A stretch of DNA of 64,000 nucleotides from Geodermatophilus telluris (GTDB taxonomy: Bacteria > Actinomycetota > Actinomycetes > Mycobacteriales > Geodermatophilaceae): assembly GCF_900102745.1 (NCBI RefSeq), contig NZ_FMZF01000006.1, positions 29,489-93,488 on the forward strand. Reading direction: 5' to 3'. Below are positions 1-9,750 of this stretch, one piece after another. The notes under the pieces are model-generated. The model worked only from the letters and a program-made list of their open reading frames with translations, was not told the DNA's origin and did not search any database. Numbering within the stretch: the stretch's first letter is position 1; every line of letters starts with the position of its first letter. Position numbers and translations under genes: made by a program.

Positions 1-1
1 C

Positions 2-679
2 TCCCGCCGCGTCTGCGAGGAGATGATCGACCGCGGCCGGATCAGCGTGAACGGCGCGACCGTCACGGTGCAGGGCATGCGGGTCGACCCCGCGACGGAC
101 AAGATCGCCGTCGACGGCCGCCGGATCGAGCTGCGCGACGACCGGGTCACCTACGCGCTCAACAAGCCCCCGGGCGTGCTCACCGCGATGAGCGACGACC
201 GCGACCGGCCCACGATCGGCGACATGGTCGGCGACCTCGCGCCCGGGCTGGTGCACGTCGGCCGGCTCGACCAGGACACCGAGGGCCTGCTGCTGGTCAC
301 CAACGACGGCGAGCTCGCCCACCGGCTGGCCCACCCGTCCTACGGGGTGAAGAAGACCTACCTCGCGCAGGTGTCGGGCTCGGTGTCGCGCGAGGTGCAC
401 CGCCGGCTGCGTGCGGGCATCGAGCTCGACGACGGACCGGTGAAGGTCGACTCGTTCCGGGTGGTGGACACCCACGCCGGCCAGTCGGTGGTCGAGGTGG
501 TGCTGCACGAGGGCCGCAAGCACATCGTGCGCCGGCTGCTGGCCGCCGCGGGCCTGCCGGTGTCGCGGCTGACCCGCACCGCGGTCGGCCCGGTCTCGCT
601 GCAGCGGATGCGCAGCGGCTCGATCCGGCGGCTCACCCGCCAGGAGGTCGGGGCGCTCGAGGAGCTCGTCGGCCTGTAG
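2..679 (+). CDS. rluB: 23S rRNA pseudouridine synthase, RluB type (5' end cut off)
   Basis: The gene enters from the left edge; the reading frame is open from base 2, so the true start lies outside the window. It encodes an RsuA/RluB/RluF-family enzyme that converts a uridine of 23S rRNA to pseudouridine. The remaining part of an S4 RNA-binding domain comes first (ending near VDGRRIEL), followed by the synthase domain with the catalytic aspartate in GRLDQDTEG at about visible residue 87. The C-terminal EGRKHIVRRLL motif is also typical. In many actinobacteria rluB follows scpA-scpB and directly precedes cmk and der; here about 6.4 kb separates it from that pair. Identification of the family is firm; the exact target uridine is inferred. 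Confidence 0.93.
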   Translation, partial: SRRVCEEMIDRGRISVNGATVTVQGMRVDPATDKIAVDGRRIELRDDRVTYALNKPPGVLTAMSDDRDRPTIGDMVGDLAPGLVHVGRLDQDTEGLLLVTNDGELAHRLAHPSYGVKKTYLAQVSGSVSREVHRRLRAGIELDDGPVKVDSFRVVDTHAGQSVVEVVLHEGRKHIVRRLLAAAGLPVSRLTRTAVGPVSLQRMRSGSIRRLTRQEVGALEELVGL

Positions 680-723
680 GGCGCGGTGGCCCCTCGTCCC
701 TGATCTCCCGCCGCCCGATCTCC

Positions 724-788
724 CCGTGATCATCGGCGGGTGGTGGTTCCCGGCGGCGTGTCGGGCGACCACGCGCCGATGATCACGG
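724..788. repeat. Hairpin repeat element A, perfect 15-bp arms
   Basis: CCGTGATCATCGGCG at 724-738 is repeated as its exact reverse complement at 774-788. After one mismatch the stem continues for five more pairs (740-744 with 768-772), and the loop contains CCCG/CGGG (749-752 with 762-765). It lies between the end of rluB and the DUF559 gene. Its outer arm is closely related to element B at 1756-1820. It could be a terminator for rluB, a mobile palindrome (REP-like), or both. Confidence 0.8.
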
Positions 789-810
789 CGGCCCACACGG
801 CGGGGGAAGC

Positions 811-1761
811 GTGTCCACAGGGCCGGCGCCCGTCCACCGTCGTCCGCCGGCCGGCCGCCGCGGGCCCGGCCGCCCGCAGCGTGGCCGGGTGTCCCTCCCT
901 CCCACCCACACCGCCGCCTCCGCCCGCGCCGCCGGGATCACCCGCGCCCGGCTCCGCGGCCCCGGGTACGTGCGCCTGGCGCACGACCTCGTCGTCCGGC
1001 TCGACGACGCCGTCGACGACCGCGAGCGGCTCGCCCTGCTCGCCGGCCTGCTGCCCGCCGACGCCGCGTACAGCCACGGCACCGCGGCCGCCCTCCTCGG
1101 GGCGCACGTCGACCTGCCCGCGCGCGCCCACGTCGCGCTGACCCCGCGCCGGGTGCTCCCGCAGCGCGCCGAGTTCGCCGTCCACGCCCGCCGGCTCACC
1201 GCGGACGACGTCGTCGTGCACCGCGGGCTGCGGGTGACGTCCGGGCCGCAGACCTGGCTCGACCTCGCCGAGCACCTGCCACCGCACGAGCTGGTGGCGG
1301 TGGGCGACGCGCTGGCGCGCCGGGGTCACCTGGCCCCCGCGGCGCTCGCCGGGCGCCTGGAGCGGGCCACCCGCGTCCGGGGCGTGGTCCGCGCCCGGCG
1401 GTGCGCGCCGCTGCTGACGCCGGCGTCGATGTCCCGGCCGGAGAGCCTGGTGCGGTACTGGCTGGTTACCAGCGACCTGCCCGACCCGGAGCCGCAGGTC
1501 GAGGTGCGGAACGGCCGCGGCCGCGTCGTCGCGCACGGCGACCTCGGCTACCCGCGGTGGCGGGTGGTCATCGAGTACGAGGGCCGCCAGCACGCCGAGG
1601 CGGAGCAGTTCGGCCGGGACGTCGACCGCTACTCGCTGATGGCCGCCGACGGGTGGCTGGTGCTGCGTTTCGCCGCCCGCCACGTGGAGTCGCCCACGGT
1701 GGTCGTCGAGCGCACGCGCCGGGCACTCACCGGCCGGGGCTGGCGTCCCGGCGCGCCGTGA
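811..1761 (+). CDS. DUF559 (Vsr-like PD-(D/E)XK) domain protein
   Basis: This 316-residue protein has an N-terminal winged-helix-like region (TAASARAAGITRARLR) and a C-terminal DUF559 domain related to very-short-patch-repair endonucleases. The candidate nuclease residues are the Asp in HGDLGYPRW and the Glu in VIEYEGRQH; the domain ends with the usual LMAADGWLVLRF strand. Such genes are abundant in actinobacteria and resemble AbiEi-type antitoxin/nuclease proteins, but no function is established. The GTG at 811 has a purine-rich stretch (GGGGGAA) just upstream; GTG at 889 would fit family length better. The gene is framed by two similar hairpin repeats, and its TGA stop is part of the second. 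Confidence 0.75.
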   Translation: MSTGPAPVHRRPPAGRRGPGRPQRGRVSLPPTHTAASARAAGITRARLRGPGYVRLAHDLVVRLDDAVDDRERLALLAGLLPADAAYSHGTAAALLGAHVDLPARAHVALTPRRVLPQRAEFAVHARRLTADDVVVHRGLRVTSGPQTWLDLAEHLPPHELVAVGDALARRGHLAPAALAGRLERATRVRGVVRARRCAPLLTPASMSRPESLVRYWLVTSDLPDPEPQVEVRNGRGRVVAHGDLGYPRWRVVIEYEGRQHAEAEQFGRDVDRYSLMAADGWLVLRFAARHVESPTVVVERTRRALTGRGWRPGAP

Positions 1762-1820
1762 TCACCGGCTGGTGGCGGTCCGACACGCCGACGGCGACCG
1801 CCACCCGACGATGATCACGG
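1756..1820. terminator. Hairpin repeat element B, bidirectional terminator supplying both stop codons
   Basis: A 25-bp stem (1756-1780 with 1796-1820) with three mismatches encloses a 15-base loop. The outer arm begins CCGTGATCA and the opposite arm ends TGATCACGG. The TGA in the left arm (1759-1761) is the stop of the DUF559 gene and the complementary TGA in the right arm (1815-1817) is the stop of the convergent ROK gene. It therefore sits exactly where a shared terminator is needed and shares its outer sequence with element A. Confidence 0.8.
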
Positions 1821-3032
1821 CGGCGGTGACTCGGCCGCGGCCAGCCAACGGGCGGGCTCGGCGACGACGGCGTCGAGCGCGCGCAGGGCGGCACCCGTGG
1901 CGCCGGCCGCCGGGGCCCCGGCCGCGGCCACCACGCGCGGCCGGCGCCAGCGCGCCGACAGCACCCGCCGGGCCAGGTCCTCCTCCAGCCGGGGACGCAC
2001 CAGGTCGGCGAGCTCGCCGAGCGACCCGCCGAGGACGACGGTCGGCACGTCGAGCACGTTGAGCACCCCGGCCAGCGCGACGCCCAGCGCCCACGCGGCG
2101 CGCTCGACCGCCGCCCGCGCGGCCCGGTCGCCGTCGGCCACCCGCCGGGCCAGCTCGCGCGGGCCGGCGTCGCGGGGGAGGCCCGCGGCGGCCAGCAGGG
2201 CGTCGCGCCCGGCGTACTGCTCGAGGCAGCCGGTCGACCCGCAGCGGCAGGCCGGCCCGTCGGGGTCGACGCACACGTGGCCCACCTCGCCGGCCCAGCC
2301 CGAGCTCCCGGACACCACCCGGCCGCCCATGACGGTCGCTCCACCGACGCCGATCTGCCCGGAGAGGTAGACGAAGTCCCGGTGCGGGCCGGGCCGGGCG
2401 GGCGCGGTCTCGGCGACCGTGCGCGCGGCCAGGTCGGCCTCGTTGCCGAGGACGAGCTCCACGGGCAGCGGCGGGGTGAGCAGCGCGGCCGGGCGGACGT
2501 CGGACCAGCCCAGGTTCGGCGCCCGCAGCAGCAGCCCGCCCTCCACGTCGACGATGCCCGGCAGGGCCAGGCCCGCGCCGGCCAGCCGCGCGCCGCCGGG
2601 GAGCTCCCCGAGCAGGGCGGCGGCGAGGTCGCCGAGCCGGGCCAGGGTCGGCCCCGGGTCGCTGGCCCGCAGGTCACCGGGCTCGACCCGCTCGGCCACC
2701 ACCCGCCCGCGCAGGTCGAGCACGCGCGCCGCCAGCAGCCCGGCGTCGGCCTGCAGCCCGAGCGCGACCACCCGCGCACCGGGGGCCAGCGGCGTCGCCG
2801 GGCGGCCGCGCCGGCCCGAGGGGGCCTGCTCCACCTCGTCGAGCAGGCCCCCGGCGACCAGGTCGTCGACCAGGCGCGCGGCCGTGGCCCGGGTGGTCCC
2901 GGTGGCCGCGGCGACGTCGGCCCGCGACGGCGGCTCGCCCGCGGCGCACACGGTGCGCAGCACGAGGGCCAGGTTGCCGCTGCGCAACGACGCCTGGCGG
3001 GCCACGCTGGCCCCGGGCCGGATCGTCGTCAC
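1815..3032 (-). CDS. ROK-family transcriptional regulator, XylR-like
   Basis: The 405-residue protein combines an N-terminal winged helix-turn-helix (about residues 15-75, [19 protein letters not shown]) with a ROK sugar-kinase-like domain. The ROK zinc motif [12 protein letters not shown] is present near residue 270, and GEVGH precedes it. Proteins of this build repress sugar operons and release DNA when the sugar binds. It is divergent from xylA, 66 bp away, so it is the probable local repressor of xylose isomerase and xylulokinase. The GTG start may be leaderless: a TAGCCT -10-like hexamer (3039-3044, reverse strand) ends six bases before it. The gene ends inside hairpin element B. Confidence 0.88.
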   Translation of the reverse strand: MTTIRPGASVARQASLRSGNLALVLRTVCAAGEPPSRADVAAATGTTRATAARLVDDLVAGGLLDEVEQAPSGRRGRPATPLAPGARVVALGLQADAGLLAARVLDLRGRVVAERVEPGDLRASDPGPTLARLGDLAAALLGELPGGARLAGAGLALPGIVDVEGGLLLRAPNLGWSDVRPAALLTPPLPVELVLGNEADLAARTVAETAPARPGPHRDFVYLSGQIGVGGATVMGGRVVSGSSGWAGEVGHVCVDPDGPACRCGSTGCLEQYAGRDALLAAAGLPRDAGPRELARRVADGDRAARAAVERAAWALGVALAGVLNVLDVPTVVLGGSLGELADLVRPRLEEDLARRVLSARWRRPRVVAAAGAPAAGATGAALRALDAVVAEPARWLAAAESPPP

Positions 3033-3056
3033 CCCTTGAGGCTAGCCGGGTCGGCG

Positions 3057-3081
3057 GTTTATGTTCTACGGCAATACAAAC
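3057..3081. promoter_or_regulatory. Candidate operator between the ROK gene and xylA
   Basis: GTTTATGTT at 3057-3065 and AATACAAAC at 3073-3081 form an imperfect inverted repeat (7 of 9 positions) with a 7-base spacer. It is the only AT-rich stretch in the 66-bp divergent intergenic region and lies just upstream of the xylA ribosome binding site GGAGGGA (3087-3093). This is where a ROK repressor would be expected to bind; the assignment is positional inference. Confidence 0.45.
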
Positions 3082-3098
3082 CCGATGGAGGGATCCCC

Positions 3099-4289
3099 AT
3101 GAGCACTCCGCAGCCCACCCGCGAGGACAAGTTCACCTTCGGCCTCTGGACGGTCGGCTGGCCGGGCCGCGACCCGTTCGGCGAGGCCTCCCGCTCCGCC
3201 GTCGACGTCGTCGAGTCGGTGCACCGGCTGGCCGAGATGGGGGCCTACGGCGTCACCTTCCACGACGACGACGTCGTCCCGTTCGGCAGCGACGCCACCG
3301 CGCGCGACGAGCACCTCAAGCGCTTCCGTGCCGCGCTCGACGAGACCGGCCTGGTCGTGCCGATGGTCACGACCAACCTGTTCACCCACCCGGTGTTCAA
3401 GGAGGGCGGCCTGACCGCCAACGACCGCGAGGTGCGCCGCTACGCGATGCGCAAGGTCATGCGCAACATGGACCTCGCCGCCGAGCTGGGCGCGCAGACC
3501 TACGTGCTGTGGGGCGGCCGCGAGGGCACCGAGGTCGACACCGCCAAGGACCTGCTCGCCGCGCTGGACCGCTACGCCGAGGCGATCGACACCCTGGCGG
3601 CCTACTCCGAGGCCCGCGGCTACGGCCTGCGCTTCGCGCTGGAGCCCAAGCCCAACGAGCCCCGCGGCGACATCTTCCTGCCCACCGTCGGGCACGCCAT
3701 CGCCTTCATCTCCAAGCTCGAGCACGCCCACCTCGTCGGCATCAACCCCGAGACCGGCCACGAGCAGATGTCGAACCTGAACTTCACCCACGGCATCGCC
3801 GAGGCGATCTGGCTGGGCAAGCTCTTCCACATCGACCTCAACGGCCAGCACGGGCCCAAGTTCGACCAGGACCTGGTCTTCGGCCACGGCGACCTGCTGC
3901 AGGCCTTCAGCACCGTCGACCTGCTCGAGAACGGCGGCCCGCAGGGCGGCCCGTCCTACGACGGACCGCGGCACTTCGACTACAAGCCGCTGCGCACCGA
4001 GGACATGGACGGCGTGTGGCGCTCGGCCGAGGCCAACATGCGCACCTACCTGCTGCTCAAGGAGCGGGCCGCGGCCTTCCGCGCCGACCCCGAGGTGCAG
4101 GAGGCGCTGGCGGCGGCCCGCGTCCCCGAGCTGCGGCAGCCGACCCTCGCCGAGGGCGAGACCTTCGAGGACCTGCTGGCCGACCGCTCGGCGTTCGAGG
4201 AGTTCGACGCCGACACCGTCGCCCAGCGGGGCGCCGGCGTCGTCCGCGTCGACCAGCTGATGCTCGAGCACCTGCTCGGCGCCCGCTGA
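3099..4289 (+). CDS. xylA: Xylose isomerase
   Basis: This 396-residue protein interconverts D-xylose and D-xylulose in the cytoplasm. It is a full-length, actinobacterial-type (class I) xylose isomerase. Recognisable motifs are VTFHDDDV near residue 50 with the catalytic His, WGGREG near 138, the metal-ligand segment [11 protein letters not shown] near 180, the NPETGHEQM segment near 217 and the metal site [15 protein letters not shown] near 245. A strong ribosome binding site (GGAGGGA) ends five bases before the ATG. It starts the operon xylA-xylB-epimerase, with seven bases to xylB, and faces the ROK regulator. Confidence 0.97.
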   Translation: MSTPQPTREDKFTFGLWTVGWPGRDPFGEASRSAVDVVESVHRLAEMGAYGVTFHDDDVVPFGSDATARDEHLKRFRAALDETGLVVPMVTTNLFTHPVFKEGGLTANDREVRRYAMRKVMRNMDLAAELGAQTYVLWGGREGTEVDTAKDLLAALDRYAEAIDTLAAYSEARGYGLRFALEPKPNEPRGDIFLPTVGHAIAFISKLEHAHLVGINPETGHEQMSNLNFTHGIAEAIWLGKLFHIDLNGQHGPKFDQDLVFGHGDLLQAFSTVDLLENGGPQGGPSYDGPRHFDYKPLRTEDMDGVWRSAEANMRTYLLLKERAAAFRADPEVQEALAAARVPELRQPTLAEGETFEDLLADRSAFEEFDADTVAQRGAGVVRVDQLMLEHLLGAR

Positions 4290-4296
4290 GCCGGTC

Positions 4297-5700
4297 ATGA
4301 CACTGGTGGCCGGGGTCGACTCGTCGACCCAGTCGTGCAAGGTCGTGGTGCGGGACGCCGGCAGCGGCGCCCTGGTCCGGGAGGGCCGGGCGCCGCACCC
4401 GGAGGGCACCGAGGTCGACCCGGCTGCCTGGGAGGCGGCGCTGCGGACGGCGGTCGCCGAGGCCGGTGGCCTCGACGACGTCGCCGCGGTGGCCGTCGGC
4501 GGGCAGCAGCACGGGATGGTCTGCCTCGACGAGGACGGCCGGGTCGTGCGCGACGCCCTGCTGTGGAACGACACCCGCTCCGCGCAGGCGGCCACCGACC
4601 TGACCGCCGAGCTCGGCGGCCCGCAGGCCTGGGCCGACGCCGTCGGCCTGGTGCCCGTGGCCTCCTTCACCGTGACCAAGCTGCGCTGGCTGGCCGAGGC
4701 CGAGCCGGACAACGCGGCGCGGACGGCGGCGGTCTGCCTGCCGCACGACTGGCTCACCTGGCAGCTGGCCGGCACCCCGGGCCTCGACGCCCTGGTCACC
4801 GACCGCGGGGACGCCAGCGGCACCGGCTACTGGTCACCGGCGCAGGAGGCCTACCGGCCCGACCTGCTCGAGCGGGCGTTCGGCCGCACCCCGGTGCTGC
4901 CGCGGGTGCTCGGTCCCGCCGAGCGGGCCGGGACGGTCGCCGGCGGCGGCGCGGTGCTCGGTCCCGGCACCGGCGACAACGCGGCCGCGGCGCTGGGCAT
5001 CAGCGCCGAGCCCGGCGACGTCGTGTTGTCCATCGGCACCTCCGGCGTGGTCTCCACCGTGTCCACCACGCCGAGCGCCGACCCGTCGGGCACGGTGGCC
5101 GGGTTCGCCGACGCCACCGGCAACTTCCTGCCGCTGGTGGTCACGCTGAACGCCGCCCGGGTGCTCGACGCCACCGCGCGGCTGCTCGGCGTCGACCACG
5201 CGGAGCTGTCCCGGCTGGCGCTCAGCGCGCCGGCCGGGGCCGGCGGCCTGGTGCTGGTGCCCTACCTGGAGGGCGAGCGGACGCCGGACCGGCCGCACGC
5301 CACCGGGGCGGTGCACGGGCTGACCCTGACCACCTCGACCCCGGCCCACCTGGCGCGCGCCGCCGTCGAGGGGCTGCTGTGCGGCCTGGCCGACGGGCTG
5401 GAGGCCATCGCCGCCCAGGGCAACCCGGTGCGCCGGGTGCTGCTGGTCGGCGGCGGCGCCCGCTCGGAGGCCGTCCGCCGGCTCGCGCCCGCCGTCCTCG
5501 GCGTGCCGGTCCTGGTGCCGCCGCCGGGGGAGTACGTCGCCGACGGCGCCGCCCGGCAGGCCGCCTGGGTGCTGGCCGGCGGCGACACGCCGCCGGTGTG
5601 GCCGGCCACCAGCACCGAGACCTACGAGGCCGACCCGGTCCCCGCCGTCCGCGAGCGCTACGCCGAGGTCCGCGACCTCACCGCGGAGCGCCGGCGGTGA
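4297..5700 (+). CDS. xylB: Xylulokinase
   Basis: The 467-residue FGGY-family kinase phosphorylates D-xylulose to xylulose 5-phosphate for the pentose phosphate pathway. The N-terminal ATPase-fold strand [10 protein letters not shown], the substrate loop VGGQQHGMV near residue 70, LLWNDTR near 88, and the catalytic Asp in GTGDNAAAA near residue 227 are all present. The C-terminal nucleotide-binding segment [12 protein letters not shown] is intact. Length matches the family. It follows xylA directly, and its TGA stop overlaps the GTG start of the epimerase gene. Confidence 0.95.
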   Translation: MTLVAGVDSSTQSCKVVVRDAGSGALVREGRAPHPEGTEVDPAAWEAALRTAVAEAGGLDDVAAVAVGGQQHGMVCLDEDGRVVRDALLWNDTRSAQAATDLTAELGGPQAWADAVGLVPVASFTVTKLRWLAEAEPDNAARTAAVCLPHDWLTWQLAGTPGLDALVTDRGDASGTGYWSPAQEAYRPDLLERAFGRTPVLPRVLGPAERAGTVAGGGAVLGPGTGDNAAAALGISAEPGDVVLSIGTSGVVSTVSTTPSADPSGTVAGFADATGNFLPLVVTLNAARVLDATARLLGVDHAELSRLALSAPAGAGGLVLVPYLEGERTPDRPHATGAVHGLTLTTSTPAHLARAAVEGLLCGLADGLEAIAAQGNPVRRVLLVGGGARSEAVRRLAPAVLGVPVLVPPPGEYVADGAARQAAWVLAGGDTPPVWPATSTETYEADPVPAVRERYAEVRDLTAERRR

Positions 5701-6605
5701 ACCCCTCGGGGGAGCAGCACGTGCTGCGGTCCGGGGACGCCGAGGCCGTCGTCGTCGAGGTGGGTGCCGGGCTGCGTGGCTACCAGGCCGGCGGCCGCGA
5801 CGTCGTCGACGGGTACGGGCCGCACGAGATGGCGCCCGACTGCCGCGGGCAGGTCCTCGCGCCCTGGCCGAACCGGCTCGGCGACGGCGTCTGGTCGTGG
5901 GACGGCGCCCGGCACGTCACCCCGGTCACCGAGCCCGAGCGCGGAACGGCGCTGCACGGGCTGGTGCGCTGGGCCCCCTGGCGGGTGCTCGCCCGCGCCG
6001 CCGACGCCGTCGTCCTGGAGCACGTGCTCTTCCCGCAGCCGGGCTACCCGTTCGTGCTGCGGCTGCAGGTGGGCTACGAGCTCAGCGACGCCGGCCTGCG
6101 GGTGACCACGACCGCGACCAACGAGGGCGACGCCGACCTGCCCTACGGCGAGGGCCACCACCCCTACCTCGCCTCGCCGGGCGGCCGGCTCGACGGCGAC
6201 CTGCTCACCGTGCCGGCCGCGACCCGCGTCGTCCCCGACGAGCGGCTGCTGCCCACGGGCACCGCGCCGGTCGACGGGACGCCCTACGACCTGCGGGCCG
6301 GCGCGCCGCTGGGCGACCTCGTGCTCGACGACTGCCTCACCGACCTCTCCCGCGACGCCAACGGGGTCGCCGAGGTGCGGCTGACCGACGCCGAGGGCCG
6401 CGGCGCCGCGCTGTGGCTGGACGCCTCCTACCGCTGGCTGCAGCTGTTCAGCGGCGACGTGCTGGCCGACACCGGGCGTCGCCGGCGCGGCCTGGCCGTG
6501 GAGCCGATGACCTGCCCGCCGGACGCCTTCCGCACCGGCGTGGGCGTCCGCCGGCTGGGGCCCGGGGAGTCGACGACGTCGACCTGGGGCATCCGCCCGC
6601 TCTGA
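5697..6605 (+). CDS. Aldose 1-epimerase family protein
   Basis: The 302-residue protein belongs to the galactose mutarotase-like superfamily, which interconverts alpha and beta anomers of aldoses. Visible signatures are [11 protein letters not shown] near residue 55, the HGLVRWAPW segment near 86, the catalytic-type EGHHPYL near 150 and a C-terminal [14 protein letters not shown]. The GTG start overlaps the xylB stop, so translation is coupled and the enzyme probably supplies the xylose anomer used by XylA. Substrate specificity cannot be read from sequence alone. Confidence 0.88.
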   Translation: MNPSGEQHVLRSGDAEAVVVEVGAGLRGYQAGGRDVVDGYGPHEMAPDCRGQVLAPWPNRLGDGVWSWDGARHVTPVTEPERGTALHGLVRWAPWRVLARAADAVVLEHVLFPQPGYPFVLRLQVGYELSDAGLRVTTTATNEGDADLPYGEGHHPYLASPGGRLDGDLLTVPAATRVVPDERLLPTGTAPVDGTPYDLRAGAPLGDLVLDDCLTDLSRDANGVAEVRLTDAEGRGAALWLDASYRWLQLFSGDVLADTGRRRRGLAVEPMTCPPDAFRTGVGVRRLGPGESTTSTWGIRPL

Positions 6606-6617
6606 CGTCCCCGGCCC

Positions 6618-6923
6618 TCACCCGGCGCCGCGGCCGGCCGGTCGGGCGACGGCGGTGAGCAGCGCGCGGGCGTCGTCGGTGAGCGTCGTCGTCCCCAGGT
6701 CCACGTCCAGGTGCCGGTGGCCGAGCTGCCGGAGCGCGGCGACGACCCGGCACAGCGCCTCCGCGCCCACCTCGTCCAGGTGACCGCGGACGCGGACCGT
6801 GCCGGCGGCGCGGTCGGTCCGCACGGTGCACAGTGGCCGCCCCGGGCTGGTCCGGTCCGCGGGGGTCCCGGTGTCGCCGGAGCGGCGGGCGGTGGCCCGG
6901 CCGTGGGCCTCGTCTCGACTCAC
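6618..6923 (-). CDS. Small STAS-domain protein
   Basis: This 101-residue reading frame with a GTG start ends 12 bases from the convergent epimerase gene. Residues 30-95 resemble a STAS domain as in anti-anti-sigma factors: an RVRGHLDEVG strand, a helix RVVAALRQLGHRHLDVDLG and LTDDARALL. The serine normally phosphorylated in the D-S-S/T-G loop is not clearly present; the loop reads GTTTLTDDA. It could be a non-phosphorylatable antagonist or a diverged scaffold. The first 30 residues are low-complexity and charged. No partner kinase is adjacent. Confidence 0.6.
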   Translation of the reverse strand: MSRDEAHGRATARRSGDTGTPADRTSPGRPLCTVRTDRAAGTVRVRGHLDEVGAEALCRVVAALRQLGHRHLDVDLGTTTLTDDARALLTAVARPAGRGAG

Positions 6924-7082
6924 CCCGTTACCGTGACGAATCCGTCCGGAACTGCGTAGGGCCCTAGGTCCCGGTGTCGCCGCGGCCGGCCGCAGCTGCC
7001 ACGGGGAGGCGGGTGGCGCGGGGTACCTAGACTCGACCGGGCACCCCAGGAACGGGAGCCGGGACCGACCGAGGAGGGTGCA

Positions 7083-7445
7083 GTGGCCGTACGGGCCATC
7101 CGGGGCGCGACACAGGTGGACGCCGACGACCGCGACCAGGTGCTCGAGGCCACCCGCGAGCTGGTGAGCACGGTGGTGGAGCGCAACGGTCTCGACGCCG
7201 AGGACATCATCAGCATCCTGTTCACCGCGACCCCCGACCTGGTGTCGGAGTTCCCCGCGCTCGCCGCCCGCGAGCTGGGCATGGGCGACGTGCCGCTGAT
7301 GTGCGCCACCGAGATCGGCGTCCCGCACGCGCTGCCCCGGGTGCTGCGGCTCATGGCGCACGTGGAGACCGACCGGCCGCGCACCGAGATCCAGCACGTG
7401 TACCTGCGGGGTGCGGTGGCGCTGCGACGGGACATCGCCCAGTGA
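7083..7445 (+). CDS. aroH: Chorismate mutase, AroH type
   Basis: The 120-residue protein is a monofunctional AroH-class chorismate mutase, the trimeric Bacillus subtilis type, converting chorismate to prephenate for phenylalanine and tyrosine. The active-site residues of the family are visible: Arg in RAIRGATQ near residue 7, the Glu/Cys segment [14 protein letters not shown] near 74-88, and a C-terminal [14 protein letters not shown] start at 7083 follows the purine-rich GAGGAGGG. Its stop overlaps the cmk start, so the gene is coupled to cmk and der. Confidence 0.93.
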   Translation: MAVRAIRGATQVDADDRDQVLEATRELVSTVVERNGLDAEDIISILFTATPDLVSEFPALAARELGMGDVPLMCATEIGVPHALPRVLRLMAHVETDRPRTEIQHVYLRGAVALRRDIAQ

Positions 7446-8146
7446 GCGAAGCGGTGAGCGAGCGCGCGTTCCGGGGGCAGGTGACCCTCGACGGGCCGTC
7501 GGGGACGGGGAAGTCCAGCGTCGCGCGGGCGGTCGCGGCCCGGCTGGGCGCGGCCTACCTCGACACCGGCGCGATGTACCGGGCGGCCACCGTCGCCGTC
7601 CTCGACGCCGGGGTCGACCCGGAGGACGGCGAGGCCGTGGCCCGGGTGGTGGCCGGCGCGCGCATCGAGGTCGGCACGGACGCCGGCACCGAGCGGGTGG
7701 CGGTCGACGGCACCGACGTCGCCGAGCGCATCCGCGGCGCCGAGGTGACCCGCACCGTCTCGGCGGTCTCGGCGGTGCCCGCGGTGCGCCGCCGGCTGGT
7801 GGACCAGCAGCGCGGGCTCGTGGCCGCGGCCGACGCCGTCGTCGTCGAGGGGCGCGACATCGGCACCGTGGTGCTGCCCGACGCGACGGTGAAGGTGTAC
7901 CTGACCGCGGCGCCGGAGGCGCGGGCGCAGCGGCGGGCCGCCCAGCTGGGCCTGACCACGCCCGGCGAGATCGCCGAGCTGGCCGCCGACCTCCGCCGCC
8001 GCGACGAGTACGACAGCAGCCGCGCGGACAGTCCGCTGCGGCCGGCCGCCGACGCGGTGGTCGTCGACAGCACCGACCTCGGTCGGGAACAGGTGGTGGA
8101 CCGCGTGGTGGAGCTGGCCCGCTCGGCAGTGGAGGTGCGGTCGTGA
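7442..8146 (+). CDS. cmk: Cytidylate kinase
   Basis: The 234-residue enzyme phosphorylates CMP and dCMP with ATP. The P-loop [10 protein letters not shown] is near residue 16, followed by YLDTGAMYR near 39, the [11 protein letters not shown] segment near 140 and RRDEYDSSR near 190, all characteristic. GTG at 7442 overlaps the aroH stop; a second GTG at 7454 would remove four residues. cmk followed directly by der is a widespread actinobacterial arrangement. Confidence 0.96.
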   Translation: MSEAVSERAFRGQVTLDGPSGTGKSSVARAVAARLGAAYLDTGAMYRAATVAVLDAGVDPEDGEAVARVVAGARIEVGTDAGTERVAVDGTDVAERIRGAEVTRTVSAVSAVPAVRRRLVDQQRGLVAAADAVVVEGRDIGTVVLPDATVKVYLTAAPEARAQRRAAQLGLTTPGEIAELAADLRRRDEYDSSRADSPLRPAADAVVVDSTDLGREQVVDRVVELARSAVEVRS

Positions 8147-9486
8147 CCGAGGAGGGCACCGGCGGCCCGCTGCCGGTGGTGGCGATCGTCGGCCGGCCCA
8201 ACGTGGGCAAGTCGACGCTGGTCAACCGGATCCTGGGCCGCCGCGCGGCGGTGGTGCAGGACGTGCCGGGGGTGACCCGCGACCGCATCTCCTACGAGGC
8301 GCTGTGGAACGGCCGGCGGTTCACCGTCACCGACACCGGCGGCTGGGACCCCAGGGCGGAGGGGCTGGGCGCGTCGATCAGCCGGCAGGCCGAGCACGCG
8401 ATGCGCACCGCCGACGTCATCGTGCTCGTCGTCGACAGCACCGTCGGCGCCACCGACACCGACCTGGCCGCCGCGCGGATCCTGCGCCGCAGCGAGCAGC
8501 CGGTCATCGTCGTCGCCAACAAGGTCGACGACGAGCGCAGCGAGGCCAACGCCGCCGAGCTGTGGTCGCTGGGCCTCGGCGAGCCGCAGCCGGTGAGCGC
8601 GCTGCACGGCCGGGGCTCCGGCGACCTGCTCGACCTGGTGCTCGACGCGCTGCCGGAGGCGCCGCGCGGCGAGGCGGAGGAGGGCGGCCCGCGGCGGGTG
8701 GCGCTGGTGGGGCGGCCCAACGTGGGCAAGTCCAGCCTGCTCAACCGGCTGGCCCGGGAGGAGCGCTCGGTCGTCGACTCGGTGGCCGGCACGACCGTGG
8801 ACCCGGTCGACTCGATCATCACCCTGGGCGGCGAGGAGTGGCGGTTCGTCGACACCGCCGGGCTGCGCCGCAAGGTGAACACCGCCAGCGGCACCGAGTA
8901 CTACGCCAGCCTGCGCACCGAGGCCGCGATCCAGGCCGCCGAGGTGGCCATCGTGCTGCTCGCCGCCGACGAGGTGATCAGCGAGCAGGACCAGCGGGTG
9001 ATCACCCAGGTGGTCGAGGCCGGCCGCGCGCTGGTCATCGCGATCAACAAGTGGGACACCCTCGACGAGGACCGGCACGCCCAGCTGGAGAAGGAGGTCG
9101 AGCGCGACCTCGCCCGGGTGCGCTGGGCCTCGCGGGTCAACATCTCGGCGGCCAGCGGCCGCGGCGTCGGCCGGCTCGCCGACCACCTGCGCGCCGCGCT
9201 CGCCTCGTGGGAGACCCGCGTGCCGACGGCGGAGCTCAACGCCTACGTGCGCCAGCTGGTGCAGGAGACGCCGCCTCCCGCCCGCGGTGGCCGCGCGCCG
9301 AAGATCAAGTACGTCACGCAGGCCGACGTCCGGCCGCCCCGGTTCGTCGTCTTCTCCACCGGCTTCCTCGAGGCCGGCTACCGGCGCTTCCTGGAGCGCA
9401 AGCTGCGCGAGCGGTTCGGCTTCGCCGGGACGCCGCTCGACATCTCGGTGAAGGTCCGGGAGGGGCGCGAGCGCCCCCGCGGCTGA
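8143..9486 (+). CDS. der: Ribosome biogenesis GTPase Der (EngA)
   Basis: The 447-residue protein has the tandem GTPase architecture unique to Der, which acts in 50S ribosome assembly. The first P-loop GRPNVGKST is near residue 18 and the second GRPNVGKSS near 191; the matching switch and specificity motifs are DTGG, NKVD, DTAG and NKWD. A C-terminal KH-like domain follows ([18 protein letters not shown]). The GTG start overlaps the cmk stop. Confidence 0.97.
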   Translation: MTEEGTGGPLPVVAIVGRPNVGKSTLVNRILGRRAAVVQDVPGVTRDRISYEALWNGRRFTVTDTGGWDPRAEGLGASISRQAEHAMRTADVIVLVVDSTVGATDTDLAAARILRRSEQPVIVVANKVDDERSEANAAELWSLGLGEPQPVSALHGRGSGDLLDLVLDALPEAPRGEAEEGGPRRVALVGRPNVGKSSLLNRLAREERSVVDSVAGTTVDPVDSIITLGGEEWRFVDTAGLRRKVNTASGTEYYASLRTEAAIQAAEVAIVLLAADEVISEQDQRVITQVVEAGRALVIAINKWDTLDEDRHAQLEKEVERDLARVRWASRVNISAASGRGVGRLADHLRAALASWETRVPTAELNAYVRQLVQETPPPARGGRAPKIKYVTQADVRPPRFVVFSTGFLEAGYRRFLERKLRERFGFAGTPLDISVKVREGRERPRG

Positions 9487-9505
9487 GCCGGGCCGCCGTC
9501 GCCGG

Positions 9506-9682
9506 TCAGGTCCGCGGCGGCGGCACCGGCTCCTCGATGCGGTCCCAGCTGTGGTGGCTGTAGAGCGTCTTGTTGCCCCGGGTGTCGTAGACGACGAGGT
9601 GCCCGGTGGCGGTGAAGCTGAAGCGGGCGCCGTCCTCGTAACGGATCACCTCGCCGTCGGCGCGGTGCAGGTCGAAGGCCAT
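9506..9682 (-). CDS. Small conserved-looking protein of unknown function
   Basis: This 58-residue reading frame starts at ATG 9682 and converges on der, 19 bases apart. The product begins MAFDLHRADGEVIRYEDG and has a central beta-rich segment ending in LYSHHSW, then a proline-rich tail. Codon usage (GC-rich third positions) fits a real gene, and the amino-acid composition is balanced, unlike antisense shadows in this genome. No domain is recognised. Confidence 0.55.
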   Translation of the reverse strand: MAFDLHRADGEVIRYEDGARFSFTATGHLVVYDTRGNKTLYSHHSWDRIEEPVPPPRT

Positions 9683-9750
9683 CCCGGGAGCCTGGCACGG
9701 CGGCGGCCGGGCGGCCCGCCGCCCGACCGCGGAGCCCGCGCCCGCTCGCG

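Noticed and set aside
730..1683. Reverse open frame antisense to the DUF559 gene
   Set aside because: The forward frame has a nuclease-like domain; the reverse one has none and is repetitive in composition.
3066..4823. Long reverse-strand open frame across xylA and xylB
   Set aside because: It is the antisense shadow of two motif-complete genes; its amino-acid make-up (Val-, Ala-, Gly-rich, no domain) is the typical GC artefact.
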